Assembly (NCBI RefSeq): GCF_000166135.1
Contig: NC_014666.1
Coordinates: 8,060,001-8,124,000 of the forward strand
Direction of reading: 5' to 3'
DNA: 64,000 bases
From: Pseudofrankia inefficax
GTDB taxonomy: Bacteria > Actinomycetota > Actinomycetes > Frankiales > Frankiaceae
A program made the translations under genes and the position numbers. Shown in pieces: positions 8,606 to 18,050 of the stretch. A model generated the notes under the pieces. The model ran no database searches. It was given only the letters and a program-made list of their open reading frames with translations, and was not told the origin of the DNA. Each line of letters opens with the position of its first letter. Position 1 is the stretch's first letter.

Positions 8606-10603
8606 GTGTTGGGTGAGACGGATCGCAACCTGGCGCGGTCGCTGTGCGAGGAGCAGGCGTTGCGGCGGGTGGCCACACTGATCGCCGAAGGCTCGGCCGA
8701 CGACGTGGCACTCGCCGCGGTCGTGGCCGAGGCCGCCGAGCTGTACGCCCCGGCGCACGTCCAGGTCGTGCACCCAGCGGGCGTCGCGACGACCGAAGCC
8801 CGGTTCGCGGTCGAGGCTCCCGTCCTCGTCGATGGCACGCTGTGGGGAGTGCTGGTCGCCGCTTCGGACGAGCCGCTGGCACCCAGCTGCGCGGCCCGAC
8901 TGGCCGATTTCGCCCACCTGATGGCCACCGCGATCGCCAACGGCAGGACCCGCGATGAGCTGCGGGCCGTCGCGGAGGCGCAGGGCTCGCTGCGCAAGGT
9001 CGCGACGCTGGTGGCGCAGGATGCGAGCCCGCAGGCGGTCTTCGCCGCGGTCGCCGTCGAAGCTGCCCGCATCCTGCGCGTAGGCGCGGTCAGCCTGGTC
9101 AAGTTCGACGCCGACACGCTGATCTACACCAAGATCTATGGAACGCACGGCGAGCGTGCCGCGGTGGTCGACGGCGGTACCTGGCCGATCGAGGACTGCC
9201 CGGAGGGCGCGCTGATCCTCCAGACCGGGCAGCCGGTTCGGATCGACGACTGGACCTTCCTGCCCGGCCCGGTCGCGGCCCGGCACCGGGAACAGGGATT
9301 CGGCCAGTGCGTCGCCGCGCCGGTCCACCTCGACGGCGCGCTGTGGGGCCACATCGCCGCCTTCGGTGAGGCCGACGACGTGCTCCCGGATGGTTCCGAG
9401 ACCCGGCTCGCCGACTTCACCCAGCTGATGGCCAGCGCTATCGCGAACGCACAGGCCCGGGAGCATCTGCGGTCGCTGGCCGAGCAGCAGGGCGCGGCGC
9501 TGCGGCGGGTGGCGACCCTCGTCGGCCAGCGCGCCTCACCTGGAATGATCTTCGATGCCGTCGCGGCCGAGGCCAGTCGCGCACTGAGGGTGTCTCGGGT
9601 CGACGTCGGTCGCTGTCATGGTGACGGCCGGGTGACACTGCTCGGCTCGACCGACGACCTGGTCCGGTCCAACGGGCGGGCCTTCTCCCGCGGCGGCGAG
9701 CTGGTCACGGCACGGGTGCGCGAGACGGGCAGCGCCGCCCGGATCGACGACTGGGCGGCGCTGCCCACCGAGGCCGCCGGCGTGGCGGCGCGGGAGGGTT
9801 TCCGGTCGGTCGTCGGCGCACCGATCCGCGTGGACTCGACGCTGTGGGGCGTGATCGTCGTGCTGGCGGAGGAGCCGCTGGCTGCCGGCATCGAGACCCG
9901 GCTGACCGACTTCACCCACCTGGTCGCGAGCTCGGTCGCCAACGTGCAGGCCCGGGACAATCTGATCGCGTCGCGGGCGCGGATCGTCGCCGCGAGCGAC
10001 GAGGTCCGCCGCAGGATCGAGCGCGACCTCCATGACGGCCTGCAGCAGCGGCTCATCGCCCTGGGCCTCGGCCTGCGCGCGGCTCGGGCGAAGTCCGCGC
10101 TCCCGGCCGATCTCCATGACGCGCTGACGGATGTGGCGCGTGGGCTGGACGACGTGCTGGAGGAGGTCCGGATCTACTCCCAGGGCCTGCACCCGCCGTT
10201 GCTGTCCCGCTCCGGCCTCGGCCCGGCGTTGCGTACCCTGGCGCGCCGCGCGCCGATTCCCGTCGCGCTCACGGCTGACGGCGTCCCACGGCTACCCGAA
10301 CCGGTCGAGACGGCCGTCTATTACACGGTTTCCGAGGCACTCGCGAACGCGGCCAAGCACTCCCAGGCGCCAGAGGTGACGGTCTCGGTCGAGGCCGACG
10401 CCGGCACCGTCCGGGCAACCATCGCCGACCAGGGCGTCGGCGGAGCGGCGATCGGGCCGGGATCGGGTCTGGTCGGCCTCGTCGACCGCATCGAGGCCCT
10501 TGGCGGACGGTTCACCCTGGTAAGCCCAATCGGGCAGGGAACCCGGATTGACATCGAACTGCCGCTGACCGCCCAGACGATAGGCGACCTACCCACACCA
10601 TGA
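8606..10603 (+). CDS. Triple-GAF sensor histidine kinase (NarL/DegS type)
   Basis: A 665-residue soluble kinase. Three GAF-like units begin with near-identical helices (LRRVATLIAEG, LRKVATLVAQD, LRRVATLVGQR); units two and three are complete, while the first lacks the central ~55 residues. The kinase core has HisKA_3 motif IERDLHDGLQQRLI with the phosphorylated His near residue 478, then an HATPase_c domain with N-box EALANAAKHS and a G-rich GPGSGLVGL. Having no membrane segment, it should sense a cytoplasmic ligand, redox state or gas. The GTG start at 8606 is chosen. Its stop overlaps the start of the response regulator by four bases (ATGA), so the two form a two-component system. Confidence 0.9.
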   Translation: MLGETDRNLARSLCEEQALRRVATLIAEGSADDVALAAVVAEAAELYAPAHVQVVHPAGVATTEARFAVEAPVLVDGTLWGVLVAASDEPLAPSCAARLADFAHLMATAIANGRTRDELRAVAEAQGSLRKVATLVAQDASPQAVFAAVAVEAARILRVGAVSLVKFDADTLIYTKIYGTHGERAAVVDGGTWPIEDCPEGALILQTGQPVRIDDWTFLPGPVAARHREQGFGQCVAAPVHLDGALWGHIAAFGEADDVLPDGSETRLADFTQLMASAIANAQAREHLRSLAEQQGAALRRVATLVGQRASPGMIFDAVAAEASRALRVSRVDVGRCHGDGRVTLLGSTDDLVRSNGRAFSRGGELVTARVRETGSAARIDDWAALPTEAAGVAAREGFRSVVGAPIRVDSTLWGVIVVLAEEPLAAGIETRLTDFTHLVASSVANVQARDNLIASRARIVAASDEVRRRIERDLHDGLQQRLIALGLGLRAARAKSALPADLHDALTDVARGLDDVLEEVRIYSQGLHPPLLSRSGLGPALRTLARRAPIPVALTADGVPRLPEPVETAVYYTVSEALANAAKHSQAPEVTVSVEADAGTVRATIADQGVGGAAIGPGSGLVGLVDRIEALGGRFTLVSPIGQGTRIDIELPLTAQTIGDLPTP

Positions 10604-11328
10604 ACGACGACGCTAGCCGCGCTTCAGACCCGAAAGTATCCTCACTGGCCATGCCCGACCTGGCCCAGGACAGCCGCGGCCACGGCCGGGTCGTCGTCGC
10701 CGACGACGACGTGCTGCTGCGCGAGGGCATCGCCAGCGTGCTCCGTGACGAGGGTTTCCAGGTCGTCGGCCAGGCCGGAGACCCCACATCGCTGACGGAG
10801 CTCGTGCGGGACACGGAACCGGATCTCGCCATCGTCGACATCCGGATGCCGCCGACCCACATGTGGGAGGGCATCGACGTCGCCCGCGCGATTCGTCGGG
10901 ACTTCCCGCAGGTCGGGATCCTGCTGCTGTCGGCCCATGTCGAGCTCGAGACCGCGATGGATCTGCTCGGCGGCGGAGAGCGGGTCGGCTACCTGCTCAA
11001 GAGCCGGGTCACCCACGTCGCCGAGCTGGTCGACGCGCTCGAGCGCATCGCGGGCGGCGGGTCGGTGATCGACCCCGCGTTGGTCCAGGAGCTGTTCGCC
11101 CGCCGATCTCGGGTGGACCCGCTGGCTCAGTTGACCGCCCGCGAGCGCGAGGTGCTGGCACTGGTCGCCGAGGGCCGCTCCAACGCGGGCATCGCGCGCC
11201 GGCTGTGGATCTCCGAAGGCGCCGTCGAGAAGCACGTCCGCAGCATTCTGGCGAAGCTGCAGCTGCCGGCCGGCGAAGAGGACCACCGCCGGGTGCTGGC
11301 CGTGCTCACCTTTCTCGACAACCGCTGA
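10600..11328 (+). CDS. NarL/FixJ-family response regulator
   Basis: A 242-residue response regulator paired with the GAF kinase through an ATGA overlap. The receiver domain has the acidic pair ADDD near residue 31, the phospho-acceptor Asp in LAIVDIRMPP, and the conserved Lys in YLLKSRV. The LuxR-type output domain starts with LTAREREVLALVAEG and ends with AVEKHVRSILAKLQL. Two later ATG or GTG codons could serve as the start because residues 1-17 are not conserved. Targets are unknown; an autoregulatory role or control of the divergent permease is possible but not shown by any visible operator. Confidence 0.92.
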   Translation: MNDDASRASDPKVSSLAMPDLAQDSRGHGRVVVADDDVLLREGIASVLRDEGFQVVGQAGDPTSLTELVRDTEPDLAIVDIRMPPTHMWEGIDVARAIRRDFPQVGILLLSAHVELETAMDLLGGGERVGYLLKSRVTHVAELVDALERIAGGGSVIDPALVQELFARRSRVDPLAQLTAREREVLALVAEGRSNAGIARRLWISEGAVEKHVRSILAKLQLPAGEEDHRRVLAVLTFLDNR

Positions 11329-11389
11329 CCGCGAGGCCAGAGCCGGTGCGCTGCCGGCCAGCCGCCCGACGTGACGGCCGCCCGGAGGA

Positions 11390-11743
11390 TCAGCTCAGCA
11401 GCCGCGTGATCGCCTCGGCGGTCAGGTCCTGCTTCGTGAGGAAGCCGAGCCCCGAGTCGGACGGCACCAGCTCGCGCAGCGCCTGCCGGTCGTGGCTGGA
11501 GATCAGGATGACCGTCGGCGAGGCCGGGTGCGCGGCGAGCCGGCCCGCCACGCCGATGCCGTCCTCGTCGCCGAGTTCCACATCGACGAGCACCACGTCC
11601 GGGGCGAGCGCGTCCACGAGCTCCAGCGCGTCGGCGCCCGTGCGGGAGCGGCCGACGACCGTCAGGCCCTGCGCCTCGAGCAGGCGAGTGGCCGCATCCA
11701 GGAACTCCTGGCTGTCGTCGACGATCAAGCAGTGAACAGGCAC
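11390..11743 (-). CDS. Stand-alone response regulator receiver domain
   Basis: A 117-residue receiver protein with no output domain. It has the acidic pair IVDDS at ~6-10, phospho-acceptor Asp in VLVDVELGDEDG, the Thr/Ser in LISSHD and the Lys in FLTKQDL. The GTG at 11743 is chosen because the conserved fold starts directly there; an upstream ATG at 11782 would add 13 unsupported residues. Single-domain receivers act as phosphate shuttles or through protein contacts. It lies convergent to the GAF kinase/regulator pair and downstream of a LAL regulator, so it might receive phosphate from the same kinase; this is inference. Confidence 0.8.
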   Translation of the reverse strand: MPVHCLIVDDSQEFLDAATRLLEAQGLTVVGRSRTGADALELVDALAPDVVLVDVELGDEDGIGVAGRLAAHPASPTVILISSHDRQALRELVPSDSGLGFLTKQDLTAEAITRLLS

Positions 11744-11856
11744 GGTCTGGCCATCCTGGCAGAACGCGGCGAGCGAGCACAACGCCAGCTAGCGCTACCT
11801 TGTCGGCTTCTTCGCCACCGAGAGGCGGCCGCCAGCGGCGACTCGACCGTCTACCG

Positions 11857-14706
11857 TCAGCACGCCGGCGCCCGCTGCACCAGCGCGTCCCGTAGGGCAG
11901 CCCGGGACGTGATCCCAAGTTTCGGGAAGACGCGGTGAAGGTGGGCACCCACCGTGCGGGGCGAGACGAACAGCCGCTCGGCGATCTGCCTGTTCGTCAG
12001 GCCCGACGCGGCGAGCTCGGCGATCTGGAGCTCCTGCGGGGTGAGACCACCCTGCCCGGGCCGCCTGCCCTGGCCGGTCGCGGCGAGCTCCTTGTTCGCG
12101 CGCCGCGCCCAGGCGTGCGCGCCGAGAGCGGTGAAGGCCTCCTCTGCGAGCTTCAGCTGGCCGGCCGCGCGCACGGTGGAACGCCGCCGGCGCAGCCACT
12201 CCCCGCAGGCGAGCCGGGCCCGCGCCCGTTCGAAGGGCCAGAGCTCGGCCTGAGGCCCGCCCGGCCACCGCGGCGACGGATCGTCGACAAGCCGCAGCGC
12301 CGCCTCGAACAGGGGGCCGGCGGCGTCGACCGGCGCGACGAGGGCCTGCGACACGGCCGCGACGAGCGCCAGCCGCGTCGACCCGCCGACCGCCTCGTCA
12401 TCGGCGAGCGCCGCGACCCGCAAGCGGGCCAGCTCGGGTCGGCCAAGCCTGGCGGCCGCGTCGGCGAGGTCGAGCGTCGCCGCCATCCGTTCACCCGCCA
12501 GCACCGCGCCCGCGACCGGCGCCGCACCGACGACCAGGGCGTGGCGCAGCGCGTCTTCCGCGTCGCCGGCCGCGAGTGCCGCCAGGGCTCGCAGCCGGGA
12601 CGCGAGCAGGTTCACCGCGCCGGCGGCCCGCGACGCCGACCACCCGGCCAGCTCGCCGGCCGCGGTGGATGCCGCGTCGACGTCGCCGCGGGCCGCCGCG
12701 AGCATCCCGTCGACATAGTGAAACGGCCAGGCCTCGGCGGCGAGGCCCGCCGCCTCGATCAGCGCCAGGCCTTCGGCGACGAGAAGGCCCGCCTGGTCCC
12801 AGTGGCCGCTCCACAGCTGGTCCAGACAGAGGTGTCCAAGTGACGCCAGGCGTCCCCGGGTGATCGGCAGCTCGCGCCCGTTGACCACCGCGCGGACAAC
12901 CCAGTGGCGCAGCCCGGCGAGCTGGTCGATGCTCGCGAGGACGAACCCCGCGTGGCGGACCAGCTCCTGATCGGGCCGTTCCGCGCAGCCGGCCAGCAAC
13001 GCCGCCACCTGACGCGGCAAGGGCTCCGCTGGTGGAAGCTCACCGGTCGCGGCGCTTATGCCGGCCTGCGCGAGCGTGGCTGTGGCACGCAGGAAAGCCG
13101 GCGGCTGGGGGCGGACGAGGCGCAGCAGGCGGTCATGCTCAGCCCAGTGGTCGGCGCGGCCGGTGAGCGCGCAGAGCCGGGCCAGTTGGCGCAGCCCCGC
13201 GAACAACGCGTCATCAGCCGGCTCGTCGACCGCCGTCGCCAGTGCGCCGGCGAGCAGCCGATACGCGGCATCCAGGTCGCCACCGCCCTCGATGACGATC
13301 TGAACCGCGACACACGCATACAGCGGTGTCTGTGTGATGGCGGGGTGTGCCCAGCGTGCCCGGCTCAGCAGCGTCGCCGCGCCCGTGCAGTCGCCGGTGA
13401 ACGCGCGGAGCCCAGCCGTCCTGGCGAGCCTCGTGGCCCGCCCGGCCGGATCGGTGCTCAGGTCGGCAGCCCGGGAGTACACGCGCTCCGCGGTGGTCGC
13501 GTCGCCATCCTGGGCGGCGAGGGCTCCGACGTCGTCGAGCCGACGAGCGACGAGTTCGTCCGGGCCGACGGCCGCCTCGGCCAGGTGCCAGGCATGACGG
13601 GCTGGGTGCGCGGACAGCACCGACGCCAAGGCCGCATGGGCCTGCCTGCGCCGCTCGCCACCCGACGCCGCGACGACCGCCGCCTGGATGACGGGGTCTA
13701 CGAAGCTCACGCGGTCCTGGGCCACGACGAGCCCGACCCGGCGGCTGGGCTCCGCCCGCACCGTCTGCTCGCCGCGCAGCACCGTCAACGCCGCCTCGAC
13801 CATGCGGAGGTCACCGACACCTTCAAGGGCGGTGATCAACGCGAAGTCACGGTCGGCCGGTGCCAGCCCGGCCAGCCGCGCCTCGACCAGCCGACGAAAC
13901 GCGTCCGTGACCGTCGGCCCACTCCCCTGCCGATCGGCCACCCGTTCGGCGAGCGCCGCGGCCGCGATCTCGAGCAGGCCGCGCGGATTGCCCTCGGCCA
14001 GGACGACCGCTCGGCGCCGCCAGACCGGCGCGAGGTCGGGGAACTCCCGGTCGACCAGCTCGGCCGCGGCGTGCTCGTCCAGGCCGGTCAGTGTCCATTC
14101 CTCGGCGGCGAGGTCCAGTCCATCGGGCCGGGCGGCGAAGGCGAACACGATGCCCACGGGCACGGCGGCGAGCCGTGCCGCGGTGAACGTGAGGGCGGCG
14201 GCCGTCGGGCCGTCGAGCCGGGCGGCGTCGTCCACGACGAGCAGCACCGGCCGGCTGGCGGACAGACGCCACATCAGCTCAAGCAACGCGGTCCCGACCA
14301 CGAGCGGCGTGGGACTCGGTCCCTCGCGCAGCCCGATCGCGGTCTCGAGCGTCCGGCGCGGGCCGGGTGGCACCACGACCAGCTCGCCGGCGACGGGCAG
14401 CAGCAGCCGGTTGAGCCCGGCGTACCCGAGATCGGCTTCGGCAGCGGCGCCGCGCGTCCGCAGGACCGTCAGGCCGGCGGCCGCCGCCAGCCGCGCGCCG
14501 GCCGTGAGCAGCGCCGACTTTCCTATCCCGCGGTCACCCGTGACGAGCCGCACCTCGCTCTCGGTCCGCACACGGCCGACGAAATCGGCGAGCTCGGCGA
14601 GCTCGTGGTCACGCCCGACCAACCCGGCCGGTGCTCTCCGGCTTCCGGCTGGCGCCGGCCGCGCACCACGGTGCGGCGCCGGCCGCGCCGGCCAGAGCTG
14701 ATCCAT
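11857..14706 (-). CDS. LAL-type LuxR transcriptional regulator with AAA ATPase domain
   Basis: A 949-residue LAL regulator when started at the ATG at 14706; the open frame runs upstream to 14898 but those 64 residues are arginine-rich and unlike the family. The ATPase domain has LVGRDHELAELADF, P-loop GDRGIGKS (57-64) and Walker B VLLVVDDAARLDG. A long helical region follows, then a C-terminal LuxR HTH: LTPQELQIAELAASG and TVGAHLHRVFPKLGI. The Asp-Arg in the P-loop is a small departure from the usual GEAG. It is divergent from the TDT/DHA2 transporter operon and could control it; no operator was identified. Confidence 0.86.
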   Translation of the reverse strand: MDQLWPARPAPHRGARPAPAGSRRAPAGLVGRDHELAELADFVGRVRTESEVRLVTGDRGIGKSALLTAGARLAAAAGLTVLRTRGAAAEADLGYAGLNRLLLPVAGELVVVPPGPRRTLETAIGLREGPSPTPLVVGTALLELMWRLSASRPVLLVVDDAARLDGPTAAALTFTAARLAAVPVGIVFAFAARPDGLDLAAEEWTLTGLDEHAAAELVDREFPDLAPVWRRRAVVLAEGNPRGLLEIAAAALAERVADRQGSGPTVTDAFRRLVEARLAGLAPADRDFALITALEGVGDLRMVEAALTVLRGEQTVRAEPSRRVGLVVAQDRVSFVDPVIQAAVVAASGGERRRQAHAALASVLSAHPARHAWHLAEAAVGPDELVARRLDDVGALAAQDGDATTAERVYSRAADLSTDPAGRATRLARTAGLRAFTGDCTGAATLLSRARWAHPAITQTPLYACVAVQIVIEGGGDLDAAYRLLAGALATAVDEPADDALFAGLRQLARLCALTGRADHWAEHDRLLRLVRPQPPAFLRATATLAQAGISAATGELPPAEPLPRQVAALLAGCAERPDQELVRHAGFVLASIDQLAGLRHWVVRAVVNGRELPITRGRLASLGHLCLDQLWSGHWDQAGLLVAEGLALIEAAGLAAEAWPFHYVDGMLAAARGDVDAASTAAGELAGWSASRAAGAVNLLASRLRALAALAAGDAEDALRHALVVGAAPVAGAVLAGERMAATLDLADAAARLGRPELARLRVAALADDEAVGGSTRLALVAAVSQALVAPVDAAGPLFEAALRLVDDPSPRWPGGPQAELWPFERARARLACGEWLRRRRSTVRAAGQLKLAEEAFTALGAHAWARRANKELAATGQGRRPGQGGLTPQELQIAELAASGLTNRQIAERLFVSPRTVGAHLHRVFPKLGITSRAALRDALVQRAPAC

Positions 14707-15011
14707 CGCCTGGTCCCCTCGTCCCGGCCGCCGGGCGCGGCCTCCAGACCAGCGTCGGGCCACCGGCGACGGCGCGAATCCCGCGTCGCACGTAGTCCAC
14801 GCCCGGCCGGTTCGTAGCGCCGTCCACGCGATCGGCTTCCGGTGTCGTCCGGCCGCGGCGCGCAGGACTACGGACATACGTCGCCGACTGCCGGTCATCT
14901 GACCGATGTAGCGGCGCAGTGCGTGGAGCGACGCTTCGCGTTGTCCACACGCCGCTCCGCCGAGCCCGGACCGCAGGTCATCGGCGGCATCTCCGAGCGG
15001 GGTCGCCGTTC
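14707..15011. other. Divergent intergenic region, LAL regulator / TDT transporter
   Basis: About 305 bases between two divergent starts. Open frames run through it in both directions but their translations are arginine-rich and resemble no family. It should contain the promoters of both units; none could be identified with confidence. Confidence 0.35.
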
Positions 15012-16055
15012 ATGCGTACCGCCCCTGACCATCCGCCGCACGCACGCACCGCCGGTCTCACCCGGCGCATACCGCTCAACTTCTTCGGGATGCCCTTCGG
15101 CCTGACCGGGCTTGCCACCTGCTGGTCCACCGCGGCCGGCTACGGTCTCGTGCCCGCCGCCGTCGGCGAGGCGCTCGCCGCCTTGGCAGGTCTCGTCTGG
15201 CTCGTTCTCGTCACCGCCTACCTGCGTTGCGCGGTCGCCATCCGCGGTGCGCTGCGCCGTGACCTGGGCGATCGGCTTCTCAGCCCGTTCGCGGCGCTCG
15301 TCCCGCTCACGCCGATGCTGCTGTGCGCCACGGCGCTGCGCCCGCACGCGGCGATGCCGGCGCGGGTCGCCGTCGACGTGCTCGTCGCGGCCGTCGTGCT
15401 GCTCGGCGGCTGGCTCACCGGCGACTGGATCTACGGCCCGTTGCGGGTGGACCAGGTCCACCCCGGCTACCTGCTGCCGACGGTCGCGGGCGGTCTGATC
15501 GCCGGCGCCGCGGCGGCCATGGTCGGCCAGCCCCGGCTGGGTTACGTGCTGGCTGGACTCGGCGGAGTCTGCTGGCTGGCGCTGGGGTCGATCGTGCTCG
15601 CCCGGCTGCTCACCCGACCCCTGCCGCCCGTGGCGCTGCTGCCGACGCTGGCGATCGAGATGGCGCCGCCCGCGGTCGCGAGCCTCGCCTGGTTCGCGCT
15701 GGCCGGAGACCGCCTCGGCCCGGTCGCCGAGGCCCTCGGCGGCTACACACTGCTGATGGTGCTGGCCCAGCTGCGCCTGGTGCCGTGCTACCTGCGGCTG
15801 CGCTTCACCCCCGGGTTCTGGGCGTTCGCCTTCAGCTCGGCGGCGGTGGCGACGATCGGGCTGCACTGGCTGCACGACGCGGCCCCGCCCGGTGGGCGCT
15901 GGGGCGCGTACGCGGTCCTGGTCGTCATCAGCGTGTTCATCGGCGGCCTCGCGGCCAGGACCACCCGTGCATTCGTCGGCGGACAGCTGCTGCCGCCCGT
16001 CACCGCCCTATTCCCCGACCCGAACCTGTCCGACAGGGAGCCCGCGCATGTCTGA
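15012..16055 (+). CDS. TDT family transporter (TehA/SLAC1-like)
   Basis: A 347-residue integral membrane protein with about ten hydrophobic helices. The opening NFFGMPFGLTGLATCW and the repeated Pro-Gly-breaking helices are those of the tellurite-resistance/dicarboxylate transporter (TDT) family, which includes TehA and plant SLAC1 anion channels. The ATG at 15012 is chosen because the frame before it is not family-like. It overlaps the next gene, a DHA2 exporter, by eight bases, so they are translationally coupled. Substrate is unknown: tellurite, malate, sulfite or small anions are all possible within the family. Confidence 0.8.
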   Translation: MRTAPDHPPHARTAGLTRRIPLNFFGMPFGLTGLATCWSTAAGYGLVPAAVGEALAALAGLVWLVLVTAYLRCAVAIRGALRRDLGDRLLSPFAALVPLTPMLLCATALRPHAAMPARVAVDVLVAAVVLLGGWLTGDWIYGPLRVDQVHPGYLLPTVAGGLIAGAAAAMVGQPRLGYVLAGLGGVCWLALGSIVLARLLTRPLPPVALLPTLAIEMAPPAVASLAWFALAGDRLGPVAEALGGYTLLMVLAQLRLVPCYLRLRFTPGFWAFAFSSAAVATIGLHWLHDAAPPGGRWGAYAVLVVISVFIGGLAARTTRAFVGGQLLPPVTALFPDPNLSDREPAHV

Positions 16056-17685
16056 CCTGACCAGTACCCGTATCGACCTGCCCGCCCGGCACGTCACCGT
16101 GCCGGGCGGCCTCACCCGGGCCGGCCGCGGGCTCGCACTGACCGCCATGATCTTCGCGGTGGCGATGACGTTCATCGACCAGACCATCGTCGCCGTCGCC
16201 GCACCGAAGATCCAGACCGATCTGGGCCTGTCCAGCACCGGGCTGCAGTGGGCGGTGAACGCCTATCTGCTGGCGCTCGCGGCGCTGTTCGCCTTCGGTG
16301 GCCGGCTCGCCGACACGGTCGGCCACCGGCGGATGGTCGTGATCGGGGTCGTCGTGTTCGCCGCCGCCTCCGCGCTGTGCGGGCTGACGCCGTCGGGACC
16401 GGCCGCCGAGGGCTGGCTGGTGGCCTTCCGCGCGGTGCAGGGAGCGGGCGGAGCGCTGATGTACCCGGCCGCCCTCGCGATCGTCGTGGGCTCCTACGAC
16501 GTGCGCACCCGCGGCCGGGCCCTCGCGCTGTTCTTCGGCATCGCCGGCGGGCTCACCGCCGTCGGCCCCGGCTTCGGCGGGTATCTGACCGCGTGGACCT
16601 GGCGGGCGATCTTCTGGGTGAACATCCCGATCGCGCTGATCGCGCTGGTGCTGATCGCCGTGGCCCGCCCCGAGAACGAACGGCGACCCGCCCCGATGGA
16701 CTACCGCGGTCTCGTGCTGATCGTCAGCGGGGTCGGGCTGAGCGTCTTCGGCCTCCAGCAGTCAGCCCGCTGGGGCTGGTCGAGCCCGTCGACCTGGCTG
16801 TGCGTCGCCCTCGGCCTCGTACTGATCGCCGCTTTCACTCGCGTCGAGCTGCACGCCGACGCTCCGCTGATCAACGTGCGCGCCTTCCGTGACCGGGTCT
16901 TCCTCACGGACAACGCGATCTTGACGATCGCCATGACGGTGTTCGTCCCCGTCTTCTTCTTCGCCAGCGAGTACGCGCAGATCTCCCTGGACGAGTCGCC
17001 GTCACAGGCGAGCCTGCTGCTGCTCTACTTCTTCGCCGGGTACGTGGTCGCCGCCCAGCTCGGCGGACGGATGCTCGACCGGTCCGGCGCCCGGCGACCG
17101 GTCGTGATCGGCTGCGCGCTGGCCTGCGCCGGGCTCGCCCTGTGGGGGCAGCGGGTGACGACGCTCGACGTCGGCCAGCAGGTCTGGTGCATCGTGCTCG
17201 CCGGCGCGGGCATGGGCCTGATGCTCGGCCAGGCGAACACCGACGCGCTCAACCACTCACCGGCGGACGCCTACGGCGAGTCGACCGGTCTCACCCAGAC
17301 AGTCCGCAACTACGGCGCCGCGCTCGGCCTCGCGGTGCTCGGGACGATCCTCGTCACCGTCCTGCGCTCGCACCTCGCGACCTCGCTGACGGCTCTCGGC
17401 GTGCCGGCGGGTCAGGCACAGCGGGAGGCGGCCTCGATCGCGCAACAGGCGAGCTCCGGCGGAGGCGGGCGACACGGCTCCTCGATCCCGGCGTTCGTGC
17501 GGACCGACTTCGCGGCGGCCACCCAGGCGGTCCTGTACACGATGGCCGGCGTCATGGGCTTCGCCGGTCTCGTCGGGCTGCGCGGCCTCGCCCGGCTCAG
17601 CGGCACCCGGCGATCCCGGACGGGCAGGCGGGCCTCCCCGCACAACGCAGAGCTGGGAGAGGACTCCAGGGCGAGTGGCGCATGA
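16048..17685 (+). CDS. MFS transporter, DHA2 (EmrB/QacA-like) drug exporter
   Basis: A 545-residue major facilitator of the 14-helix DHA2 group. Seen in the sequence are the motif FIDQTIVAVAAPKI in helix 1, WAVNAYLLALAALFAFGGRLADTVG split over helix 2 and loop 2-3 (motif A), motif C GGLTAVGPGFGGYL in helix 5, and many further hydrophobic stretches. The family exports drugs, dyes and secondary metabolites by proton antiport. The ATG at 16048 lies inside the end of the TDT gene. Its own stop overlaps an ATG that opens a broken oxidoreductase gene, suggesting the operon once had a third member. Confidence 0.88.
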   Translation: MSDLTSTRIDLPARHVTVPGGLTRAGRGLALTAMIFAVAMTFIDQTIVAVAAPKIQTDLGLSSTGLQWAVNAYLLALAALFAFGGRLADTVGHRRMVVIGVVVFAAASALCGLTPSGPAAEGWLVAFRAVQGAGGALMYPAALAIVVGSYDVRTRGRALALFFGIAGGLTAVGPGFGGYLTAWTWRAIFWVNIPIALIALVLIAVARPENERRPAPMDYRGLVLIVSGVGLSVFGLQQSARWGWSSPSTWLCVALGLVLIAAFTRVELHADAPLINVRAFRDRVFLTDNAILTIAMTVFVPVFFFASEYAQISLDESPSQASLLLLYFFAGYVVAAQLGGRMLDRSGARRPVVIGCALACAGLALWGQRVTTLDVGQQVWCIVLAGAGMGLMLGQANTDALNHSPADAYGESTGLTQTVRNYGAALGLAVLGTILVTVLRSHLATSLTALGVPAGQAQREAASIAQQASSGGGGRHGSSIPAFVRTDFAAATQAVLYTMAGVMGFAGLVGLRGLARLSGTRRSRTGRRASPHNAELGEDSRASGA

Positions 17686-17974
17686 CGGGCCGTCCGGGGA
17701 CGACGGCCGCCCTCGTCCTCGACGCGTTCGGCGGGGCGCTGGTGCCGCGAGACGTCCCGCGCCCGGTGCCCACCCTGCGCCCCTGCCGACCGGACGGCGG
17801 CGCCCGCATCACGGGGAGATCCTCGCCGCCGCGGCCGACCTCGTCGACGCCGGGCAGATAGGCCCCCACCTGGACGAGACGGTCTACGGCTGGGCGGACG
17901 TCGAGCACGCCCACCGCCGAGTGGGCTCCGGCAGTGCCCGAGGCAAGGTCGTCATCGATCTCACCAGGCCTTAA
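17682..17974 (+). pseudogene. Remnant of an NADPH:quinone / zinc-type oxidoreductase (MDR family)
   Basis: Two pieces of one medium-chain dehydrogenase/reductase remain. The ATG at 17682 overlaps the exporter stop (ATGA) and opens the typical N-terminus ALVLDAFGGALVPRDVPRP. Around 17770-17812 the match stops, and in another frame from 17813 the C-terminus continues as EILAAAADLVDAGQIGPHLD and WADVEHAHRRVGSGSARGKV, ending in KVVIDL before the stop at 17974. A whole gene of this family has ~320 residues; only ~85 are left, so roughly 700 bases including the Rossmann fold have been deleted, with a frame change. It cannot make an active enzyme. Confidence 0.7.
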
Positions 17975-18050
17975 AGCCCCTCCCCGAGCGCCCCCGGCAA
18001 ACCGCCTACAGAGCGAATTCTTCGCCGCGCGGACACGAAAGAGGACCTTG

